Below are positions 37,475-51,900 of a stretch of 61,619 nucleotides of DNA, one piece after another (position 1 is the stretch's first letter; every line of letters starts with the position of its first letter). Under the pieces are notes generated by a model. The model saw only the letters and a program-made list of their open reading frames with translations. It did not search any database and had not been told where the DNA came from. This stretch comes from Dipetalonema caudispina. Lineage: Eukaryota; Nematoda; Chromadorea; Rhabditida; Onchocercidae. Location of the stretch: positions 1 through 61,619 of the forward strand of contig JABVXV010000354.1 of assembly GCA_013365325.1 (NCBI GenBank), given 5' to 3'. Position numbers and translations under genes: made by a program.

Positions 37475-37548
37475 TTGATACCAATTTAGTACCACTTTCA
37501 AATCTATTTGATACCAATTTAGTATCACTTTCAAATCTATTTGATACC
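37475..37548. repeat. 33-bp tandem duplication
   Basis: Two copies (37475-37507, 37508-37540) of a unit starting TTGATACCAATTTAGTA with one difference, plus an 8-base partial third copy. Confidence 0.9.
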
Positions 37549-40500
37549 GTTTTTTCATATAATTATTGAGTTCTTCATAATGAATATTATTCATTTCTTA
37601 TGGCAATAATTTCCCCATTTTTCTACAATTATTTTCTGCTTAATGTTTGCAATTAATTTTTGATCGGCAATAGGCGTAAAGTTGTTTTGAAAACTTATTT
37701 TTGAAATAACAAAAATTAAAAATTTCAAATTCGCATGAGACATTTTACACTTATAGTTTCCAATTTTTATCAATTAATATCAGCCAAGCAGATTTTCCTC
37801 TGAAAATTTAAATTTCCATAAACACATAATAATATTGTTTCAAGAAAATGAGCCGTGCAGCAAGGTATTGAAAAACAGAATGCAATAATTATCTCTAAAC
37901 TTTGAAATTCTATTAGTTATATTTATGTCCAAGTAATTTGTGTTGTTTTCAAGATTTAGATCTTCCAGATTTTAGAAAAATTCAACATGGACAAAAAGGG
38001 AGTTGCCGAATTTGTTTAAGCGTTTAGAGAAACAGAAAATTCAAAAAGCAGTTTTTCGAATTTAGAAAAGCAAAATAAAATGAAATTCAAGAAACATCTA
38101 ATAATTCTACAGCTGGTGCAAAAATTTCAGCTCCGAAAATTCTGTTTAACAAAAATGGCCAAGCGTAGTTACTTTAAATCTTATTTTAGTTCCTTGAGTT
38201 CATATTAGTCCAATTCAATTAGCTCAACTTGATGTAATACAAACATACAAATCCGGTATTTCCATTTGCTTCCTTTTACTGACTGAAAATTTCAATATTA
38301 TTTGTACTAAAAGTTGTTTGATTGTCATATTATCCGGAAAATCTTGAAGTGTAAATAATTTCGTTTTCCAAGAACAATCGTGGTAATTCGGTTGTAAAAT
38401 TCTGAAAATTTATTATTAACATGTTTAAATGAAGAACTTTTACAACAATAATTAAAATTGCAGAAAGATATTTGCTTAAATAATTCGTCATAGTTTTTAC
38501 AACTTTAAGTGTTTTTCCAAATTTTTTTGTTCAGTGCTCTTCTAAAGAAGTTCATCCGATTTTTTTTCACACAAATTCTGGAAAAATTCAAGATCTTGGG
38601 GTGTAATCAAATTATTCTTAGAACTGTAGAATGTAGTATTAAATTTATTTAAAAAATACAAATTTTACATTAGTAATTTGCAGAAGGGATGAGTAATTCA
38701 ATCTTAACAAAATTCTTCATAACTCAAGTTAGTCAGAAATTATTTGTACCATTGTCATCATCGATCACCTTTTTTATTTGTTTACTTAATTGGAAATTAA
38801 ATACACAAATGGTTCTTAATTAGACATAACCACATGACAATTACTTTTTTTAATAAATAGTTAATACTTTTTTCTTTGAAACTGTTGCTTATTCTATTTT
38901 TAACTTCATCTTTCTTAGGTAATAATGTTAGAAATAGCTTATTGAATAGTATATAAAAAAGCTTTAAAAAAGTTTTCATTAAACATTAAAATTTTCAAAT
39001 TCTATATTTTGCTTTATAAAATTCCACTTTAGATCTATTCTTTTATATAACATATGTTAATCCCAGCGGATAAACGTTTGTTAGTTCAAACTTCTGGTAA
39101 CAAACAAATTTTATGTGCACAGAAAGTTCACGTAATTTTTTAAAGAGGTAGACCTGAAGTGATTGAATCTAATTAAATATAATGAAAATTCTATCTGCCA
39201 AAAATTGAAGAATGAAATTTAAAATGAGATTAATTATTTCCAAAGAATTATTATTTGAAATCTTTTGAACTTTTAAGTCCTTTCCTTTTTTTTTCCCGAA
39301 CTTCGAATGGGATATAACTTATTTGTTTCGCGATAATAAGATGATAATTTAATAAGGTATATTTTAATGAATAAAAAAATAAAGTTTAATCCTCAATCAA
39401 AAACAATTTCAGTTTATGATTTTTTCATTTTTTTGTTCCCTGGATTAATCTCAAATTTTTATTTTCAATGTTAAATAAAATTTCTTATTGAAGTACTTCC
39501 ATTTTCTTTCAACTATCGCTAATGATTTGAATATATTGATTTCTGTTGTAACTTTGGCACATCTAATTTATGTCATATGTATTTTTCAACAGTTATTCCA
39601 CATTAATTAACTCAAACATTGCTAAATTTACCGCTGTCACTTGTTAATTAATTAGTATCTGTAATACATCAAAGCATTTTATCAAACAATTTGTTGTTAT
39701 AACCCGAATTCCTTTTTTATCACCAAAATTTCTTAATTGATGTAAAACATAAAATTTTCAGTATAATTTTATGGTTCAAATTGAATTGATATTTGCCATT
39801 AATATTTGAATTTAAAGCATCAGATTATTAAATTCCATAAATCATATATTTATTTTTAAATGAAAACCAAAAAAAAACAATGATCAAAATTTCCGGAAAT
39901 TTTTGAAAATTTATTAAAATGAATTTGAAAAAAACAATTTTGTAAGGATTAGAAAAGAAGAACTTCGAGATGTTCAACCTTGATTAAAAATTGTAGATAG
40001 TCAATTTTTTTCGAAACTTTTGCATCATTTGGTAAGCTCGACTAATCAACAGACATTTATTAGAAATTGAACCGATTATAATATTTATCATAAGAAAAAA
40101 TTCGAAATTTTTCAATCTGAAGCTTTTTCAGTTTTGATTGCAAAACTTACTTCGATACTTTAAAAATTTAATTCAGCTTCTTTGCTCTCTATTTGAAATG
40201 ATTCAAATTTGAAAGGAAAAAAATGAACTAATAGTTTCGAACCCATTTATAGAAAATTTTTCATTATAATCCTATCAAATTAAATATTTCAAGTGTAATT
40301 TTAACATATAAATTTATGCCTGCAAATATTTTAATATATTTCTTACAATTGGAAACAATTTCATATTTTTAGATATATTTTGCGATTTTAATATGTTATC
40401 ATAGAAGAAGTATTTCTACCAAACTTTTTCTCCTTTTTTCTTCTTTTTTAACCCTTTATTTTCTTTTATTTAAATTAAACTAAAATAGAAATTGTTAGGA

Positions 40501-43500
40501 AAAGAAAAGGAAATAATAAAGAAATAGAACTTATTAAAGGAGATAACAGAAATCGTCAGAAATCATCGGAAGGAAAAACCTATTAAAAAAAGAAAATCAT
40601 ATAAAATCATTGAAAATTTTGGAATTAAAAAAATTATGGAAAGAAAAAGAAATTTAAACGTCATCGGAAAAAAGAGATTTCGAAAATCCATAAAAAAAGG
40701 AAATTATAAAAAAATTGAAATATCGAAAAAAACGAAATTATAAAAAAGCATTAAGAAAACTATTAAAAATTATTGGGCAAAAAAAATCAGACTTTCGTTT
40801 TTTCTTTCATTTTTTTTTCTTCGCACATTATTTAATATCGTTAATTAGTACAATATATAATTATTTTGTAGTTTGTATTTGATTATTTTCGATTTACAAC
40901 ATTACATACATTTACATGTAAGGAGAAAAATTTATCGATGTGAAATCTTTTGTTTCGTTTCTTTCTTTGCAGCAAAAAAAAAAAAAAAAAAAGAAATTGA
41001 ACTGAATTTAAACAGAATAAGATGAACACAAAAAGAAAAAAAAAACGAAAAAATGATACGAAATTTTGTTTTTTTCTTTTAACAATTTACACAGATTTAC
41101 ATAAATGTATTTGCAAATTAATCAGTATACCATTACCAATACCAATAAAATTTTTATCATTTTACCAAATGAAAGGATAAAATTTTGCAAAGAATATTAG
41201 AAATAATTCAATAAATATTTCAATTACTCGCCTTGGTGATTTGTTCATTAATATACTTAGTACTTAGTTATTTTTAATTATTTGCTCCTTCACTTGTTTG
41301 AACCTAATTGATATGATTAAAGAGTTTACACAGTACTTTATACTACTTTTTGTCTTTTTTTTTCTCCAAATCTAAACATTTATTTGATACTAAAATAAGC
41401 GAATTCGACAAATTAATCAGCTGACGCAGCTTTATCAATTTTTTAATCATAAACGGATATGGCTTAATATCGACACTGAAATAAGTAAGTCATTAATGAA
41501 GATTTTCAATATAATTCTAGCAATGTCCTTGTGTAACATAATTTCATTTGAATTGACTTAAAATCAGCAGCGGATAAATTACTTCTTTTGAAACTCAATT
41601 ACCCGGAAGTTCCAGATTACCGGAATTGTTTGAAAATTTAATCTTAGGACATGTTCTATTTTTTTCTGTTTTTAGAAATATATTAACTTATAAAAAAATA
41701 TACTTTATAGTGTAACTAACTAATTCGAAATGCACTTTTTTAGAACTGACAATTTTAAAATCGCATATTGGCTTCCTGTTGAATTACATCCTTCTCCTTT
41801 TTTTAGAAAATACGAAATTTAAAATTTCATCTATTATTTTTCACACACGACTAAATCATTTTTCTAAAGATTTTGTTTTTGCAATCAAAAAATTTTCCGT
41901 TATTTTTTTTTTTTTTTTTGTTTCCTGAAAATAATACATGAGGTAGAAAAATAAATTATATTTTGCTTGCTTTGGATTACACCTTCATTTGTTTTTTTGT
42001 GATTAAAATTCTGAAATTTCAAATTCGCTTCGAAACATTTACAGATTAATCATTTGAAGAATTCATTAATTTTACCGCATATATGATAATACATAATATC
42101 CTACAATTACTTTTATTCAAAAGTAGGATTTAATAAATAATTAATAAATTATACATTTACTCAGCCAATTACGTTAACAGAAATATTTTACTTTAGAAAC
42201 TTTATATTTGCTAATGTAATCATTGTTTTGTATTTCTGCTAACTTATTTTGTAGTATTGTTATTATTATTATTATTAGTAATAACTTATTGAAAATATAT
42301 CAATTAATTAGTGAATTAATACACTAAGTACAGAAGCAATTTAATAACGTAATGCAACGTAATATGATGAAACATAACACACCCATCGATAATTGTTAAA
42401 ATGCTTCAATATCATTCTGCTAAGATTATTTGATTGTTTATATATGCTTCAATGAAACATTATACCAACCATTGTATAGTATTTCATTTAAATGAATTTT
42501 AGAAATTTATTTCAAACTAAATTGTATTTTTTTTTACTAAATTGTATTTTGCACTAAAATATCAATGTAATTATTGAAAATTCCAACTATAATAAAGATT
42601 TATAGTGATTTTCTTTCCTTTATTTTGAATGAAATATTCATTATGGTTCTTCTACAACTATTAATACATACAATTGTAATCATTGTTGTTTGAGATATAT
42701 TTGATAGGGCATTTCATTATCATGTTTTATAGTGATTTTTTCTCTTTATCATAAATCGAATCATCATTATTCACTATCATTCTATAGCAAGAACTGCTAT
42801 TGAAGTGACATTTCATTTTGATTTTCACCAGAAATTTGTTACATACTTATATATGTATATACATTGTTCATTGTTAGCTAACTTTTTCCCTTCCAGGAAT
42901 TCTCGGAGAGTTTAGATTCAAATGGCTGAAAGAAAAAAAGTAAACCAAAACAAGAGCTTCGTTTAGTGAAACGATAATGGACTGGAAGGCAAAAAATGAT
43001 AAGAGAAAAAGAAGGAAAATAACAGATCTTGGGATTACCGTATGTTTGGGATAATCAATATAATGGAATTTTAAAATAATGAAAAATAATTATGAATAAC
43101 TAAGCTATAAAGTACAATTATCATGATAAGCTATATCAAATTATTGCAATCGTATCTGATGATTCGTAAAATTCGGTGTCACTAAGCTTCCTGTAAAGAT
43201 AAATAATGAAGTAATCGGAATTGGAAGCAAAAAAAGTGACAATAATAGTAGATTAAAACGGAATATCTTAGTATCAATAACCGGAATTTATTCACCAATG
43301 TTGGTTTTTCCACAAATTTTATTCAAATTCTTATTTTGTTCATTTTCTATAAATTTTTAATTTTTTTTTTTTATTTTTGGTTTACTAATGTTAATAGCTT
43401 CACCAGGAAATAAAAAAAAGAAAAAAATTACTTCAACTACTTCCTGATCTATGCATGATAAGTTACATCGTTTAATATTTGTATATCATAATGTTTTGTA

Positions 43501-46500
43501 TTAAATATTCAAATAGTTCTGAAATTTTTGTGAAATTCAATTGCAAGGTTTTATTTTTACTTTAAAATTTAAAAATCAAAAATTGAAAAAGAGCTTCTGC
43601 AGTTCGGCTTGAAAAACAAAGAAACGATTTTAGGCAATTATTTTCAGGTACTTTTAGAAAATAGTCGATATTTAAATTAGTCGAATATGATGTTGAAATC
43701 AAAAAATGACATTTCAAATTTAGAAATTATTGATGTTTAAGAATAATACAGTAATATATCAATTATTTGCAAATTGCAAATTGAAAGAGTTCAAAATAAC
43801 AATGGCTATTTCGAAGTTAACAACAGCTAACTTTGTCAGATTTTTAAATTTTATTATAAATTTTTCATTTCCTTCTGTTATGAGTTCTTTAGTTACAAAT
43901 TAGGTCTTATAAATTTTACCAAAAAAAAAAAAAAATCTTAGCAAGAGTCATATAGGCAGGCTTTTTCCCACCCAAATATCTATGCAGTGCAATAAACTTG
44001 GCTTCATGAAGTTGCAGCCAATTGAATCACTTTTCCGACTTGCCAACACTTTGCACGTTAGAGTATCTTTTTGGAATGACCCCTTGATAAAAAGGACAAA
44101 GTTTTAATTTTATTGTCATAAGGACAAATGAAAGAAGGAGAAAAAAAAAAAATTCGTCACTGACATTTCTTTTTATTGTTCAAATTTATACTTTCATATA
44201 TTTATGTTCTGTTTATTTTACATCTTTTTTTTTTTTTTTTCATTTCTTGAAAATAAAATGAATCTTTTAGCTAAATTAGTAATTTTAAAACAAAATAAAA
44301 GGGAAGAAAATGCACGCAAAAAATAAACTTTAAAGTTCATATTTACTACAATTGATAAGATGTATGACAAATGTAAAATCTAGGCTTATTTAAAAGTATA
44401 GTAAATTTATGTCACAAGAAATTTACTAAACAAGCTGCCAAATAAAAACATTTTGTGCGATCATAATGTATTTACTATATGTATTTTAATATAATTCAAA
44501 GTTTTTAATCAATTTTTTTTTTAAAAAATAAAAGTTTTGTAGCAGTGATGTTTTATTGTGATGAGAAATTTGTTCCAATAAATAGCCAAGTAAAACATAT
44601 GGCTCGATCCTAATGAATTTATCACGTACATTTTAATGTAATTCAAAATTTTTAATCAATTTTTTTCCAAAAATTGATGTTTTACAGCAACATTTTTTTC
44701 AATTTTACAGACGTATTTTTTATTTTTAATCTTTGTTCAATTTTTTTCAACTTTTAAACTACGAATTACACTTCGTCCTAATTAGTATTTCTTTACTCAA
44801 TTATTTTGTTTAAGGACAATGGTTAGACAAATTGTTAACTTGCATCACATATATTGTAATTAATTTATAATTAGCTTATCGAATGGAATAAGCTGACATA
44901 ATATCTTTCCTATACTATTTATTCCATTTCAATTCTTGCAAATATAAATAACTGACTTGAAGAAATTAATATAAATTCTTTTTATTTAACAAAAATAAAC
45001 AGAAGTATGCGCTTGTTTAAGTAACAAAAGTAAATATAGGTATAGATAGACTCATTTCAGCAATAAAAGGTAATGTAGACATACGCTTGTTTAAGTAAAA
45101 TTTGTATTTCCTTCATTTTTTTTAAGTAAATTCTGCTCAACTATTAATATCGCTTTGATATTTACATATGAAATTAATTTAAGGGTAACCCAATATTTTA
45201 TTTGCATATTGATTAACTTAGCTTATGCATCTCCATAATAGCCATCAGTGATAAATGTTACCATTTATTCAATTACTTCCAATCTTCGATATTTTGATAT
45301 TTCGATATTGGAATTACTTTCAGTAAACGTTTGATAGTTTCATAAGTTTTGAGTTAATTTACTTGTATTTTTTGGTTATTGCTGATTTTTACGAAAAAGG
45401 AAAGACTTATCAAAAGATTTTTGATTTCAACTAACTTTTTTAAAAAATATTGAAAAATTACCAAGAATAAAAAGATGAGGGGTAAAAAGAAAAGAATGTA
45501 TACTTTTTGCTAATGATAATATCAGTTTAGATGACAAAATCTAATTAATGATATTTCGGAAATTTAAGTGACTTAAATTCAAAATCATTAAATGTTTCAC
45601 TATTGAATAGAAAATAAAAATAGAAAAAAAGGGAATATCCGATATACAACAATTATTTGAATAATAATAGAATAATATTAATTAAGGCAGGAAATAAAAT
45701 AATTAACTTATTAACACCTTGTAATCCTTCTATCCGCGTTTAGGATCAAGATCTAAATAGTTCAGATTGAACCAAAATTCGGATTGGACAACAAAGGCGA
45801 TTTTGAAATTCACATTGATAATCAAATCAGAATTTTACAGACAAGAAATGATGTTAAATAAATTAAAAAGGCGGAAAGGTTTTTTTTAATCGATTATGTT
45901 GCCACTTACGTGATACAATCATAGTTAAATTATTGCCAAGATAATTAATTAGCTATATGGAGGATGGAAATGAAATGAAAATAAAATATTAATTTAATGA
46001 AGCAAATCAGTATTAAAATTAAATGAATAAAGCTAATAAGTAAAAAGTTTTCTAATTGCGGAAGTAAATATAGCAATAGAATACTTGAAAGAAAAAAGGA
46101 ATAAAATTAAAAGCAAAATAATGAGGAAATGATGCTATTTAAAGACGTAAAAATTAAATAAGAGAAAAATGGTGAAAAAATTAAAAGAAAAAAAAAAGCG
46201 AAATCAAATTAAAATCGAAAAGTTAGAGGAAAATTACAAGCAAATGACATTTTTTTTAAAAATAAAGAGAAGATGGAAAATAAAAAAAAAAAGCAAATAA
46301 AAAAAATAATTGAAAATTGTCTAATAATAGGCCTCATATATATATATGAATAATGTTTACTGCATCATACATTATTACGATGTCAATAATCACTTAGCTA
46401 ATTTTGACTAATGAGCAAGTGTAAGTCTATAATTTCAATCAGATATTAGTTGGATAAGCAATCTCAGTTATTTCTGATTGATAAAAGTGTCATACAAATA

Positions 46501-46806
46501 GATGGATGATTTATCTGTTAGCCTAGTATTAACTATTATATTTTCTAGGCTTAATATATGTCTAGTTTTGATTTACCTAATGAAAACCAACCATTTTTTA
46601 TGCTTTAGTAAAAGCTTTCGTTTTGATGATCTAATATATTATCAAATATATCGTGGAAAAAAAGTCCAATCATTTTTAATCCGAATCAATTTCAAGTTAA
46701 AATAAGGCTAATTTCAGGTCAACCAAAAAGACCTGTTCCATTTATTTATGTTATCAACAATATTACTGAGACAAAATATTTGCTAATCAATTACCACTGA
46801 ACAATT

Positions 46807-48939
46807 ATGTGGTTATCGCAACGAATTTATTTGTGGTACTACTTATGCTCTATTCTCGGCTTATCAATAACAGGTTAGTCTTCCAAAAAAATTTTTCCTA
46901 TTTCTTGTCCTATTAATTTGCATAATTAATTTTATAACTAAATCAACTCTACATATTATCAGCAATATTAGTGAGACTCAACCCGTTTTCTTACATTACC
47001 TATTTGGTATCATTTTAGTAACAGAATACAATATTTACTAATTAATTCAGGTATCATCAAATAACAATACCATTAAACAACCTTATCAAATTGGAAAATT
47101 TTTCAATTCTTCCTCCATCACTTAATAAACTACATCATACCCAATTCATAGATTTAAATTTAAGCAATCAACTTATAAGAAATCCGGACTTACTTTTCAC
47201 AAATTAGACAAAAGTTATCTATATTTTTTGATGTCTTGGTAGAATTTATGGGAGATTGTCCATATTGATTAAAGCTTTGACCGAGATATACCGATGAAAT
47301 TCTAACAATCGTAAGGATAATATTTCATTGAAATCTTTCAATGTTTGAAGCAATACTACCGATTGAAGTTTTTGCAGCACAGAACTTCGGATCATTGGTA
47401 CTCTGTCCACCAGGTGGTCAATCATTTGCAACTGCGTATATGATGGCATGTGAGATGAAGAAGCGACGTCGTAAAAAGAGAGATTTCGGTAAAAATTAAT
47501 TCTAAAAGTTAAATTATTCCAAAATCACTTTGAAATGAGAACTTTTAGTTTGAATACTAAATTGTAATCTATGGTTTCATATCGGAATACAATTCAGAAA
47601 TATTTCAATATTTTGAAAATTTCTAATATATCCTAGGAGTTTACATGTATACGTATACATTAAGTAAATCGAAACAGACTCAATGATTGTATAAATTTTC
47701 AAAATTCGATCAGTTTAATACAGTTGCCTTCGAAATTCAACCATTCTTACACTCCTACATAAATGAATTTTCGCAAAACAACAAAAGTTAATTGACGAAA
47801 ATTTCAAGTAAGAAAATCTTATACCATACTCCAAATAGAATCAAAAGCAAAGCAATTTTTCTCATCTCTTTCTACTATCCTTTGTTATCATCCTCTTTTA
47901 TGATAAAAATAATCTCATCCTAAAACAATGAATATTTAATCAAAAATGAACCAAAACTTTCTAACGACTTGCCGGAAATAAATAGTTCGAATTTCTCTCG
48001 TAAAAAAAAAAAAAAATTGATTTTTTTGTATCACGTTTATCAACCATTAATTGACAAAAATATTGTCTGCACCATCTCAGGGAAACATCTTTTCCGGAAA
48101 TATTTGCAAATATCAGACAGCATGTACTAACTGCTTTTTATTTTCTTATTCCGGACAGTTTATTTAGCCAATTATTGAACCTATGAGGCTCTAAAAATTA
48201 AAAGGGAATTTTTAATTCCAAAACTGTAATTCACAATAAATGTTTCATAGAATATTTAATAGCCTAAGTTCTATTTTGCACAAAATATCTAAAACAAACA
48301 CAGAATTCAATTCAACCGGAAGGGAAAAATTTCATAGTTCACATGCAATACTAAAAGTGAAATATATATATATATATATAAAACATAAAATAAAAATTAA
48401 TCACATTTACATTCGCATCTATATGATGAGATGCAGACTAGAAAAGAAAAGACATGAAAACAAAAATAAAAACAGCAAAGAGAAGAGCAAATATATTTAA
48501 TGAGAAAATTAAACATGAAATTTGAAAATATATGTACATTTGAATTGCAGCATTTTAAAACATGTCTCTAACAAGGCAAAAATGAATACACTTCCAAATG
48601 ACCTTGGGTCCAAAACTTGTAGAAGAAAAATTCACATGAAGTAACTTGAAATAACTTAAAAAAATCCCTAAAATATATTATTTGAGTAGTTTAAATAATA
48701 TTAAGATCACAATATTTTTAAAATAAATAGATTAGTTCCAATCTTCTGAAGTGAATTTTTTCTTTTGAAATATATAACAATTTGAGAATGAAATTTAATT
48801 TTAACCTAAATTTCCTGTTTCAGGAAGTTTGATGCGACCAGCGACACTGAAAGAAGTTCAAAATATATGTTGTGAAGTTGGCTGTGAACTACGAGATCTA
48901 CTGAACTACTGCGATCCGTTCGGCTGGTTTGATAACTAA
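46807..48939 (+). CDS. Insulin-like peptide precursor, 97 aa, three exons
   Basis: Exons 46807-46873, 47378-47488 and 48824-48939 are joined by GTTAGT and GTAAAA donors and TTTTTGCAG and CTGTTTCAG acceptors; phases agree. Residues 1-22 form a signal peptide (core YLWYYLCSILGLSI). The B chain contains LCPPGGQSFATAYMMAC (Cys32, Cys47). A strong furin-type site KKRRRKKR (50-57) follows. The A chain contains ICCEVGCELRDLLNYC (Cys75, 76, 80, 89), exactly the insulin CC-x3-C-x8-C pattern. Six mature cysteines would make the three classical disulfides. The B-chain cysteines are 14 residues apart instead of 11, and there is no second basic site, hence no separate C peptide; the A chain would keep about 17 extra N-terminal residues. 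The expected receptor is DAF-2-like, by family knowledge. The gene converges on mau-2, with the stop codons 20 bp apart. A possible poly(A) signal AATAAA is at 49188-49193, inside a mau-2 intron. I cannot assign a specific C. elegans ins orthologue. Confidence 0.86.
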
Positions 48940-48959
48940 TCATTCCATCCTTGTCTTGA

Positions 48960-51900
48960 TTATAATGCGTCTGTACCACCTTCCCACTGAAAACCACATT
49001 CAATTATTATTACAGAAGAACAACCTTTGATTTCCTTGAAGTTTAAATTACATCTTTAAGTTGAATTGAAAATCTACAATTTGAAAATATACCACTTAAA
49101 TGCAAATACAGAAATGTACATATTTCTGTTTCCGTGGCGAAAGCTTCCAAATAAGAAAATCAAGCAATTCACGTTAATCAGCGACTAAATAAATTCGTTT
49201 GTAAAAAAAAAATCATAGATCGGCTTATTTGAAGAAGGAGTAGCAAACAAATTTATTCCATTAGTATTAAACACTGGAAAGGTAATTTTTTCTTGAAAGT
49301 TGTCCCTTATAAGATATTTTCTAAACTTCCATACAATCCAATTACTACATTAATAATGAAAAACGAAGATCAACAATTTTGTCTGCTTTTAAGTAAAAAT
49401 CTGAAAACCGCTTACGAGATGGCGTATTTCAAAACTGACACAAGTGTTTGAAAAAAAAGAAAAAATCCAATAAATGGTTTAAATAAAACGGAAAGCAAAT
49501 ATGCACATGAAAAAATTTGACGATAATAATCAAAAATTTTGAACCAACACTTGCACATTGTATCTGTAGATGTAACGACTACTTAGAAAATCAAAGTAAA
49601 CGATAATGATTTGCTACAATTATTTCACTGCATATATCAACATTTGAATGATTTAAATTACTAAGATATACCTGGATTAACGAATGAGCAGGTGAGTTAA
49701 TTGCATCTTGTACGCCCTGCGAAATATGTGCTTGCATTTGATCAAATTTCATTTTAACACTTTTCGCCTGTTCAACATGTCCATACTGCATTTGGGTCTC
49801 TATAAATCATTTTAATGGTTAAAAATGTTTGAGTGAAAGAAAAATTAGACCACAGTAAACGTTTGACCTCAATTTTCTAGCCGCTAGAAAATATTTGAAA
49901 AATTTTAAGCTACTTTTCATGGCTTAATTTCAAAATCAAGAGTTTCGTCGTGTTAAATTTGAATATCTCTTGCGATGCTTAAATTTAATTACAAAATTTG
50001 ATAGCTTCAATACTTAAATTGCAAAATTTCGGTATTTGGCAGTTTCTGTCTTTGCTAAACTGAATTTTAAATTTTATCGCTGAACGAATAATTTCAAGCG
50101 AATTCAACTAAGTTTTAAAAGATTGAAAACCCTGACGGCCATCCTTTTCGCTGTTAAACAAAATGTCGAAATTTAAATGATTTGCAACAAATTTAAGAAT
50201 CGATTGCAAAATTAATTTCAAGTTTCGGCACTAAATTCAATTATTTTCGTATTGCTCAACTTTTCACATATTTGTGAAAACTTTTCAGTTTAAATTTTAA
50301 TCAGGAAAACAATATTTGTTATATATCTTCTAACTTAACAAGGCAACGTGGAAGAAGGGAAGAGTTAACTATAATAAATCATCTAAAATTTATTAAAAAT
50401 GAAAACCAACCGTATATAATTTGATTCAACCATAATGCTAACGAATGATCGGAACTTTTTGTTGCAAAATTATTTGCAGCGATTAACATATCGGGCACAT
50501 CTACAGCGACTAGTTTAGCGGAAAGAAGCGTTGCAAGGGCTTGTATCCGTGGTACACCCTCATCACGTACGATTGTTACGCTATCTGTTATATGACTCCT
50601 GCAAAATTGTCTTTCCTTTTTTTGATACTTAAAAACAAAACATAACACGGATATTAAATACCATTTACGCAGTTTATAAAAATAATTTCACCGTTTTTTC
50701 CTTTTTTTTTCGCTCACTTTTTTCTACATAATAACAAATTGATACATTAATAGAAATGTTTTACTTCAGAGGCTTTATATCTGCTAGTATAATCATTTTC
50801 TAGTACTTTTGTTAATTTGTAATGTATTATTATTGCTATGATAAGTGATGACTTATCGAAAGCGTATTAATTCATTGTCCATTTCCACTTTAATTTATTT
50901 CGGAAAAGATATATATTATTTGAATTATTGCTATGAAATACTCCGTGCAACAATTCTTAGCATAATGTCATAGGCCATTCTAATGGATAACTGACGGGAA
51001 GTTACCGACTCCTACACCATATATTTAATCTCATTGGTTCTTTAAAGTAGTTGTTATTTATGCTAATATTAGCAAAATTATAGTCAGTGGATAAAAATTA
51101 ATACAAAATACGAAGATTTCTTAATGTCTATGTTTTTTATTAATAAAAAAATCAAATATGTGCAGTTTTTTATAGTAAATTTACACCGGAATTTTACTTT
51201 AATTTTACTCATAGTAAAAGTATCTTTAAATTTCTATCCATGAAATGTGAATTATACTAAAGCTGTTACATCGAATACGTAAAATTATAGTTATAATTTT
51301 ATGACAACTTGTAGTTTTTCAAAGTATTTCTTTAAAAAATAGAAGAATCACCTTAAAAGATTATCTTTTAAATTATTATTAGTAGTAGTACAGTTAATAA
51401 CTATTACTACTTAATACTGTTGGCATAATTTATTTGCTTTTTTAAATAAAAAGACATAGATGTTAGGAAAATTTAATACTGTTAGTAAACTCACTTAGCT
51501 TCTTGCAACCTGGAATGCAAGTAAGAATGCAATGCATGAACGAAATGAGCGGATGCTTTCAGAAGAGATGAACTGGATTGCAACTTGCCAGGTGTAATTC
51601 TTTCGAATAATCCGTAAAAATCAGCTTCACGACATGTCATCAAATATAGGATAGCTAAACTTAAGTTTACTACAGTCCATGATTCTGTGTCTTTCGCTGT
51701 CTGTAAAATATACTATTTAGTACTTACGTGCCCAGAAATTTTTTAATCAATATGAAAAAATCAAAGTGCAATTGGTATGTACGAAATTATCAACCACATC
51801 ATGTAAAATAGATGTAAGTACATGTATGACAAGTAATACGTACGTACACATATTCTAAGGACAAAAAACTATCAAGAGTGATGGTATAAATTCTGATATA

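Larger units (their letters stand above)
34854..46806. other. Twelve-kilobase gene desert
   Basis: The region upstream of the tetraspan gene (left side) and of the insulin-like gene (right side). It holds pyrimidine-rich repeats (34939-34980), a long hairpin (36147-36212), the 26-bp minisatellite (36321-36606), an A28 run (36792-36819), a 33-bp tandem duplication (37475-37548) and a less AT-rich block at about 43935-44107 with a 60-codon open frame. No exon with both splice partners was found. Long open frames at 36684-37141 come from poly(A) and other low-complexity tracts. Confidence 0.6.

Noticed and set aside
45766..45861. 31-codon plus-strand frame after a TTCAG (IEPKFGLDNKGDFEIHID...)
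   Set aside because: Protein-like and less AT-rich, but frames this short are common by chance and no upstream exon was found.
47246..47449. 67-codon minus-strand frame (starts MPSYTQLQMIDHL)
   Set aside because: It is antisense to the insulin B-chain exon (47378-47488) and has no splice or homology support.
48806..49003. 65-codon minus-strand frame covering the mau-2 end
   Set aside because: The true mau-2 last exon uses another frame after the TTTCAG acceptor and stops at 48960. The rest of this frame is antisense to the insulin A-chain exon.
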